Source: Actinomycetota bacterium
GTDB taxonomy: Bacteria; Actinomycetota; Acidimicrobiia; Acidimicrobiales; Ilumatobacteraceae
DNA length: 10,226 nt
Reading direction: 5' to 3'
Assembly (NCBI GenBank): GCA_009701105.1
Contig: WLKU01000038.1
Location: forward strand, 1-10,226
Of the stretch, positions 5,178 through 10,226 are shown piece by piece. A program made the position numbers and the translations under genes. How positions within the stretch are numbered: position 1 is the stretch's first letter; each line of letters starts with the position of its first letter. The notes beneath the pieces are model-generated. The model was given only the letters and a program-made list of their open reading frames with translations, ran no database searches and was not told the DNA's origin.

Positions 5178-6511
5178 GATGCAGCCATCGTTTGATTATC
5201 TGATTTATTTCCTGATTGATCAACAACAAATTGCGACAAGCGGCCAGTCGAAGCATCACCCAATCGCGCACGGATACGCATGCCGTTTTCTTCGTTAGCA
5301 GTAGACACCACTTCTCCTTCTCGATGCACCGAAGCCACTATGTCTCCGCGGTCGTATGGAATGAGTAATTCCACCACCACGGAAATGGCCCGCATGCGAT
5401 CTCCGATAGTACGCAATAAATCGTCAATTCCTACGCCCGTGACTGCCGAAATGGCTACCGACCCTGGATGACTCGCCACCATCTGCTCTGCAACGTCGGG
5501 CGCCATGTCAGCCTTATTGAATACGAGCAGCTCGGGCACGTCGCCAGCGCCAATGTCGGTCAGCACTTCGCGCACGGCCAAGATCTGCCCTGCAGGGTCG
5601 ACTGCCGTCGAGTCGACAACGTGGATGAGTAAGTCGCCAAGCACCGCAACTTCGAGCGTGCTCTTAAATGATTCGACCAAACCGTGCGGAAGACGACGTA
5701 CGAAACCGACAGTGTCGCTCACCAAAACTGGCTCACCACCAGGCAACGCAAGTCGACGTGTTGTTGGATCGAGTGTTGCAAACAATCGGTTCTCGACCAA
5801 CACGCCCGCGTCGGTGAGGTGGTTGAGCAACGTTGACTTGCCTGCGTTGGTATAGCCAACAATCGCCACTGCACCAAGTCCACTTCGCGAACGACCCTTT
5901 GCCTGCTCGCGGCGATTATTTGCAAGCTCAACCAAGTCGCGAGAAAGTTTTGCGATCTTGTCTTGAATACGCCGACGATCGACTTCGAGTTTTGTTTCAC
6001 CAGGACCGCGGCTACCAATGCCAGCACCCTGTTGCGACATGGCTTCAGAGATACCACGACGCAATCGTGGAAGCTTGTAGCGCAATAAAGCCAACTCAAC
6101 TTGGGCTTTGCCCTCGAGCGTGTGTGCATTTTGCGCGAAGATGTCAAGAATTACTGCGGTGCGATCGATAGCTGTGCGACCCAACAATTTTTCGAGGTTG
6201 TACTGCTGGCCAGGCGTAAGTTCGTTGTCGAATACCACGGTGTCGGAGTCGACAGCCAAACACAGCTCTTTCAGTTCTTGTGCTTTTCCCTTGCCAATGA
6301 AAAATGTGGAGTCAGGTGAATCACGACGCTGCGTCATGCGTGCAACTTCAACCGCACCAGCAGTGTCGATGAGTTGAGCCAACTCGTCGAGGCTTTCTTC
6401 GGTCTCGCTTTCATCATGACCATCAAAAATCACGCCAACCAAGACAATGCGTTCGCGAATCGTGCGATCGATCAGCGTGCGCCCAAGCGCCTGCTGGTAC
6501 GGGTTACTCAC
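5174..6511 (-). CDS. hflX: GTPase HflX (ribosome-splitting / rescue factor)
   Basis: HflX is a translational GTPase of the OBG-HflX family that binds the 50S subunit and splits stalled 70S ribosomes under stress. The 445-residue protein has the HflX N-terminal domain (about 20-210), including FFIGKGKAQEL (70-80), VVFDNELTPGQQYNLEK (92-108) and the hallmark GAGIGSRGPGETKLEVDRRR (162-181), followed by a coiled-coil stretch. The G domain then shows G1 GYTNAGKS (219-226), G2 TLDPTTR (246-252), G3 DTVGF (266-270), G4 NKAD (332-335) and G5 near ISAVTG (354-359). The C-terminal domain ends in a short polar tail. All GTPase motifs look intact. The start is GTG at 6511, overlapping the dapF stop as GTGA. 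Placement after miaB-miaA-dapF is standard for actinobacteria (and miaA-hflX linkage occurs widely). Confidence 0.96.
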   Translation of the reverse strand: MSNPYQQALGRTLIDRTIRERIVLVGVIFDGHDESETEESLDELAQLIDTAGAVEVARMTQRRDSPDSTFFIGKGKAQELKELCLAVDSDTVVFDNELTPGQQYNLEKLLGRTAIDRTAVILDIFAQNAHTLEGKAQVELALLRYKLPRLRRGISEAMSQQGAGIGSRGPGETKLEVDRRRIQDKIAKLSRDLVELANNRREQAKGRSRSGLGAVAIVGYTNAGKSTLLNHLTDAGVLVENRLFATLDPTTRRLALPGGEPVLVSDTVGFVRRLPHGLVESFKSTLEVAVLGDLLIHVVDSTAVDPAGQILAVREVLTDIGAGDVPELLVFNKADMAPDVAEQMVASHPGSVAISAVTGVGIDDLLRTIGDRMRAISVVVELLIPYDRGDIVASVHREGEVVSTANEENGMRIRARLGDASTGRLSQFVVDQSGNKSDNQTMAAS

Positions 6512-7377
6512 AATGAGATCTCAACAACATGTTTCGACATGAATTGCGCAGGACCAATGAGGGTCACACTGCCCGATCTTGGTTCGTTGACACGCACTTT
6601 CACATCGCCACCGTCCATGTGCACAATCACTTCACTAGCACTGGCAGGCACGAGACCCCACTGCACAGCGGCCCAAGCGCTTGCACACGCACCGGTGCCA
6701 CATGCTTGGGTAATGCCAGCCCCACGCTCGTGCACGCGCATCGTGATGGCGTTTACTTCTGGGCCAGGCTCGATGATTTCTAAATTGATTTGAGGAACTT
6801 TCTCACCCAATTCTTTGAGTGGAACAACCGCAACATCTTCCACACCAACAACTGAGTGCGGATTGCCAACCGAGATATGCATGACTGGTCGCATTGGATC
6901 GCATTCAAGACTCGCCCAACCCGTTGGCTCAACAAGCGTGCCGATTGGGCCCATGTCTACGCTCGCGTCGACCGTAAGAGCGTCATTTGCTCGTGGAGTC
7001 ACAACAACACGTCGCTCGCCTGCATCAGTTGTGACTGCGTACTCAACTTCGCTGGTCAATCCGTCTGCCATATGTGCAGCCTGCGCCAAGCAACGAATGC
7101 CATTGCCACTCATTTCGGCGAGCGAACCATCAGAATTAAACAAGCGCATCGTGAGCGTGTTTGCACTGACACGACCAAGCAGCAATAAACCGTCAGCGCC
7201 AACACCAGTCTTTCGGTTGCACCAATTACGTGCCATGTTTGGCCAATCAATTTCAGCAACCTGAGCGTTACTGAGCGCGCTCGCTTCACGTCGATCAAGC
7301 ACTAAAAAGTCATTGCCCAAACCGTTGTGCTTCGTTACGGAAACATTGATTGATGAATTTTGACTCGACATGCTCAC
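6508..7377 (-). CDS. dapF: Diaminopimelate epimerase
   Basis: DapF interconverts LL- and meso-diaminopimelate by a cofactor-free two-cysteine mechanism, supplying meso-DAP for peptidoglycan and lysine. The 289-residue protein contains HNGLGNDFLVLD (17-28), GADGLLLL (60-67), the motif SGNGIRCLAQ with catalytic Cys96, GNPHSV (171-176), ERGAGITQACGTGACAS (217-233) with the second catalytic Cys226, and MDGGDVKVRV (254-263). Both pseudo-symmetric halves are complete. GTG at 7377 gives MSMSSQ..., while ATG at 7371 gives MSSQ...; the ATG is a plausible true start, and neither has a strong ribosome-binding site. The gene follows miaA by 6 bp (12 bp with the ATG) and overlaps hflX by 4 bp, so it sits inside the operon. 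Confidence 0.95.
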   Translation of the reverse strand: MSMSSQNSSINVSVTKHNGLGNDFLVLDRREASALSNAQVAEIDWPNMARNWCNRKTGVGADGLLLLGRVSANTLTMRLFNSDGSLAEMSGNGIRCLAQAAHMADGLTSEVEYAVTTDAGERRVVVTPRANDALTVDASVDMGPIGTLVEPTGWASLECDPMRPVMHISVGNPHSVVGVEDVAVVPLKELGEKVPQINLEIIEPGPEVNAITMRVHERGAGITQACGTGACASAWAAVQWGLVPASASEVIVHMDGGDVKVRVNEPRSGSVTLIGPAQFMSKHVVEISL

Positions 7378-7383
7378 TACGTT

Positions 7384-8283
7384 CTAGCGCAAGTGCTCGG
7401 CCAAGATTGGAGCAATTTCGGCAACAGGATCTTTTTCAATGTGGACCCAACGGATGCGGGGGTCACGGCGAAACCAACGTTCTTGGCGCACCGCAAATTG
7501 GCGCGTATGCGTGACAATGTCGCCAACAGCTTGATCCAGCGTGCATTTACCGTCGAGATGTCGGTTCAGTTCTGCATAACCAAGTGCTTGACGTGCAGTC
7601 TGTGACATTGCGCCGTCTTTACGCAATTGTGCAACTTCTTCCAAGAAACCTCGTTGCAACATTGCCTTGACTCTTGACTCGACTCGCTTGACGAGCACAT
7701 CTCGCGGCCACAGCAAACCAATTTGCACCACACCGTTGTCGGGGTATGCGCCAGTGCCTGGAGCATTGTCACTAAATGGTTTGCCACTGCCGATACACAC
7801 TTCGAGCGCACGCTCAATGCGTCTGCGATTACTGCGCTCAATATTTTTTGCAGCAACCGGATCCAATGCTTTGAGGTGCCGATACAGCGCAGCGACATCG
7901 GGCTCGCGTTGGAGCTCTGCGCGCACTGCCGGCCACTCACCAGGGAAACTCAGCTCGTCAATCAATGATGTGAGATACAAGCCTGTGCCAGCGACCACCA
8001 AGGCGTTGGCTCCCGATTCATGAATCTTTGCAACTGCCGCTCGAGCATCCTTTTGGTAATCAGAAACTGTGAAGCGCGCACTCGGCGCAACTAAGTCGAT
8101 GCAGTGGTGTTGAACTAGTTGTTGATCTTCGGTAGTTGGTTTTGCTGTGCCGATGTCCATGCGCTTGTAGACCTGCATTGCATCGCACACCACAATCTGT
8201 GTGTTTCCATTCACCTGGGCTGCAGCCATTGCTGCATCTGATTTTCCACTGGCCGTAGGGCCAAGTATGACTATGGGCTTCAC
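7384..8283 (-). CDS. miaA: tRNA dimethylallyltransferase MiaA
   Basis: MiaA adds a dimethylallyl group from DMAPP to N6 of adenosine 37 in tRNAs reading UNN codons, the first step toward ms2i6A. The 299-residue protein has the P-loop GPTASGKS (8-15), the catalytic Asp34 within CDAMQVYKRMDIGTAKPT (33-50), the conserved VAGTGLYLTSLID (97-109) with Thr100, and near the C-terminus RQALGYAEL and TRQFAVRQERWFRRD, the usual IPP-transferase signature. The residue after Asp34 is Ala where most homologues have Ser, a mild deviation. The start is GTG at 8283, overlapping the miaB stop as GTGA, so the two enzymes of the same modification pathway are translationally coupled. Confidence 0.96.
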   Translation of the reverse strand: MKPIVILGPTASGKSDAAMAAAQVNGNTQIVVCDAMQVYKRMDIGTAKPTTEDQQLVQHHCIDLVAPSARFTVSDYQKDARAAVAKIHESGANALVVAGTGLYLTSLIDELSFPGEWPAVRAELQREPDVAALYRHLKALDPVAAKNIERSNRRRIERALEVCIGSGKPFSDNAPGTGAYPDNGVVQIGLLWPRDVLVKRVESRVKAMLQRGFLEEVAQLRKDGAMSQTARQALGYAELNRHLDGKCTLDQAVGDIVTHTRQFAVRQERWFRRDPRIRWVHIEKDPVAEIAPILAEHLR

Positions 8284-9710
8284 AGAGCCTGCACCGATAG
8301 TCGCACCTTGTGCGTTGGCTCAGCGCCAACCTCAATCAATTGACCAGACAAGTGAAAGCGTGCTGCAGACGTGATCTCGACAGTGGCGTATGTGCCTGCA
8401 CGAAGTGCCTGTGTTGATTTGAAGTGCACCAACTTGTTTTGGCGAGTGCGCCCCGTAAACGCGTCGGCGTCGCGCTTATTGCGACCCTCAACGATCACTT
8501 CTTCTACGCGTCCGATTCGTGCCTCGTGCTTAATGATGGCCGAATGATCGAGCACTACCTTCATGCGGTCGTACCTGCTCGACATCACTTCTGGCGCAAT
8601 GAAGTGTTCTTCCATCTTTGCTGCTTCGGTGCCTTCACGCGGCGAGAAGATAAATAGATACGCAGAATCAAATTGGGCTTCTGCCGCAACTTCGAGCGAC
8701 TGCACAAAATCTTCTTCTGTCTCGCCAGGAAATCCAACGATGATGTCGGTGGTAACGGCTGCGTCTTCTATCAACGAACGCGCTTGTGCGATCTTCTCGA
8801 GATACTTCTGTGCGGTATAGCCACGATGCATGAGCGTCAAAACGCGATCTGATCCCGACTGCAACGGATAATGCAGGTGCTCGCAAACTGCTGGAGTCTC
8901 GGCCATTGCCATGAGTGTCTCAAGATTCATGTCTTTGGGGTGTGGGCTTACGTAACGAACGCGACGAATGCCATCCACGGCGCCAACTGCACGCAATAAC
9001 TCGGCGAATTGTGGACGCAACTTAACATCGTTGTTGCCCTCGCGCCGCGCTGCCAGAGAGAGATCGCGACCAAAACTGTTGACGTTTTGTCCGAGCAGCG
9101 AAATTTCAGTAACACCGTCACGTGCAAGAGCAGCGACCTCGTCGACGATGTCGCTAAATGGACGACTGATCTCCTTGCCTCGCACGCTTGGCACGATGCA
9201 ATAAGTACAGGTGTTGTCGCAACCGATCTGAATGGTTACCCAGGCGTTGTACGAACGCTCCCGGCGCACCGGCAACGCGCTTGGAAACAGCGCATGGTCA
9301 TCAATTACTGCTTCGTCAAAGATCTCGGTGATACCACCGCTCATAGATGCATGCTCGAGCAGATCAACCGCGCGGTGAACGTTGTGGGTGCCCATGACCA
9401 CATCGACGTACGGCGCGCGCTTGCGCACCTGATCTTTGTCTTTTTGAGCCAGGCAACCTGCAACCATGATCTGGCGCTCTCGGCCTAACTCAATTCCCTT
9501 TTCTTTCCAAGGCTTGAGCCACCCAAGACTGCCGTACAACTTTTCATCGGCGTTCTCACGAATACAACAAGTGTTGAGCACTACTAAATCAGCGTCGTCT
9601 TCGCTTTCGGCGCGTTCCATGCCGTCTTGCTCGAGCAACCCAGAGATGCGCTCGGAGTCATGAGCATTCATCTGGCACCCAAAGGTGCGCACAACATATT
9701 TACGAGTCAC
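8280..9710 (-). CDS. miaB: tRNA-2-methylthio-N6-dimethylallyladenosine synthase MiaB
   Basis: MiaB is a radical SAM methylthiotransferase that converts i6A37, the MiaA product, to ms2i6A37. The 476-residue protein has the complete three-domain layout. The UPF0004 domain carries auxiliary cluster ligands Cys12 (TFGCQMN), Cys48 (NTCCIREN) and Cys86 (VAGCLAQ). The radical SAM motif is CDNTCTYC (Cys164, Cys168, Cys171), followed by SLLGQNVNSFG (204-214), HYPLQSGSD (280-288) and TDIIVGFPGET (321-331). A C-terminal TRAM domain (about 393-460) binds tRNA. An additional Cys49 follows Cys48, where many homologues have Ser. The start is GTG at 9710, with no clear ribosome-binding site; it leaves six residues before the first conserved strand, as usual. 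It is the first gene of the five-gene operon. Confidence 0.97.
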   Translation of the reverse strand: MTRKYVVRTFGCQMNAHDSERISGLLEQDGMERAESEDDADLVVLNTCCIRENADEKLYGSLGWLKPWKEKGIELGRERQIMVAGCLAQKDKDQVRKRAPYVDVVMGTHNVHRAVDLLEHASMSGGITEIFDEAVIDDHALFPSALPVRRERSYNAWVTIQIGCDNTCTYCIVPSVRGKEISRPFSDIVDEVAALARDGVTEISLLGQNVNSFGRDLSLAARREGNNDVKLRPQFAELLRAVGAVDGIRRVRYVSPHPKDMNLETLMAMAETPAVCEHLHYPLQSGSDRVLTLMHRGYTAQKYLEKIAQARSLIEDAAVTTDIIVGFPGETEEDFVQSLEVAAEAQFDSAYLFIFSPREGTEAAKMEEHFIAPEVMSSRYDRMKVVLDHSAIIKHEARIGRVEEVIVEGRNKRDADAFTGRTRQNKLVHFKSTQALRAGTYATVEITSAARFHLSGQLIEVGAEPTHKVRLSVQAL

Positions 9711-9719
9711 AGGCAGTCA

Positions 9720-9725
9720 AGTTTA
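9720..9725 (-). promoter_or_regulatory. Possible -10 element for the miaB operon
   Basis: The minus strand reads TAAACT, which fits TAnnnT, 9 nt before the miaB GTG. No recognisable -35 hexamer is seen at the right distance. If used, the transcript would be leaderless or nearly so. It is a weak call based on one hexamer; the operon may instead read through from recA. Confidence 0.25.
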
Positions 9726-9761
9726 CCGCCACACATTTTGTGAATACGGCGAAATGGCAGC

Positions 9762-9797
9762 CCTGTCGGCGAATGTGTAGGGACACTCGCCGACAGG
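9762..9797 (-). terminator. Strong hairpin after recA, putative terminator without U-tract
   Basis: A perfect 11-bp inverted repeat (CCTGTCGGCGA at 9762-9772, TCGCCGACAGG at 9787-9797) encloses a 14-nt loop that can add a 4-bp inner stem (GTGT/ACAC at 9775-9778 and 9783-9786). It begins 15 nt after the recA stop. Neither strand has a run of T after the stem, so it is not a canonical intrinsic terminator. U-less hairpins are proposed to terminate transcription in some actinobacteria; it could also stabilise the recA 3' end. Confidence 0.6.
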
Positions 9798-9812
9798 AAA
9801 CCTTGTTATTGA

Positions 9813-10226
9813 CTAGTCGAGATCGATTGGCTCGTCATCTTTTTCAGTGAAAGCTGGTGCGTCGGCGTCTGCACCAACACCTGCCTGCTGACGCACACGT
9901 TCGGCCATCTGAACCATGATTTCTGGATTTTCGAGCAAGAAATTCTTGGCGTTTTCGCGACCTTGACCCATTTGCTCTCCGTCGTAGGTAAACCACGCAC
10001 CAGACTTCTTGGCGATGCCCATTTCGACTGCCATGTCGAGCACGGCACCTTCACGACTGATGCCCTTGCCGTACATGATGTCGAATTCGGCTTGACGGAA
10101 TGGTGGAGCAACCTTGTTCTTCACCACCTTGACGCGTGTGCGTGATCCAACGATCTCGACGCCGTCCTTGATTGATTCGATACGACGAATGTCGAGACGA
10201 ACCGACGAATAGAACTTGAGTGCACG
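9813..10226 (-). CDS. recA: RecA recombinase, C-terminal 137 residues (N-terminus beyond the window)
   Basis: RecA forms filaments on single-stranded DNA, catalyses strand exchange and acts as co-protease for LexA cleavage. Only the 3' part is present; the reading frame is open to the right edge. The visible part begins [16 protein letters not shown], corresponding to about residue 212 of E. coli RecA, and continues with the subunit-interface stretch [19 protein letters not shown] and then the C-terminal domain ([19 protein letters not shown]). It ends in an acidic tail ([10 protein letters not shown]), the usual autoregulatory feature. Stop is TAG at 9813. There is no recX between recA and miaB. 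The Walker motifs and the recA promoter lie outside the window. Confidence 0.97.
   Translation of the reverse strand, partial: RALKFYSSVRLDIRRIESIKDGVEIVGSRTRVKVVKNKVAPPFRQAEFDIMYGKGISREGAVLDMAVEMGIAKKSGAWFTYDGEQMGQGRENAKNFLLENPEIMVQMAERVRQQAGVGADADAPAFTEKDDEPIDLD

Noticed and set aside
9732..9742. Small palindrome CACA-TTT-TGTG upstream of miaB as an operator or hairpin
   Set aside because: A 4-bp stem is too short to distinguish from chance and matches no operator I recognise.
1..10226. Mobile element, CRISPR array, toxin-antitoxin or defence system
   Set aside because: No transposase, integrase, tRNA attachment site, spaced direct repeats or defence-type domains are visible; nearly all sequence is accounted for by conserved genes.

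Overview
This window is a gene-dense chromosomal fragment from an actinobacterium. The GAAC-N4-GTTC SOS boxes, the lexA / LysM-protein / nrdR arrangement and the miaB-miaA-dapF-hflX order are all typical of Actinomycetota. Base composition looks balanced by eye rather than strongly GC-rich, and several proteins read like those of Acidimicrobiia (Ilumatobacter-like aquatic lineages). The class-level placement is inference, not proof. I see no RNA gene, mobile element, CRISPR array or phage gene.

Left part (1-2206): a molybdopterin-dependent oxidoreductase on the minus strand, cut by the left window edge, diverges over about 50 bp from a plus-strand reductase with a RibD C-terminal fold. The reductase converges on nrdR, and their stop codons overlap in a TTAA.

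Middle part (2203-4043): nrdR (ribonucleotide reductase repressor) and a ChiZ-like LysM membrane protein lie on the minus strand. lexA diverges from them on the plus strand. The 162-bp chiZ-lexA intergenic region is the most information-rich stretch here. It holds four LexA-type operators, a near-consensus lexA promoter that predicts a leaderless lexA mRNA, and a probable opposing chiZ promoter. Together these form a two-way switch linking DNA damage to repair (lexA autoregulation) and to cell-wall/division control (chiZ).

Right part (4059-10226): a tight minus-strand operon reads miaB - miaA - dapF - hflX - dapC. Three junctions are 4-bp GTGA/ATGA overlaps and one is a gap of at most 12 bp. 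It combines tRNA A37 modification (MiaA isopentenylates, MiaB methylthiolates), meso-diaminopimelate synthesis for lysine and peptidoglycan (DapC, DapF) and ribosome rescue (HflX). Upstream, the 3' part of recA ends in a strong hairpin, with no recX between recA and miaB.

Overall this is a conserved housekeeping and SOS neighbourhood. I found no convincing new multi-gene system. The points most worth checking are the operator/promoter architecture at chiZ-lexA and the unusual predicted Mo-ligand position in the oxidoreductase.
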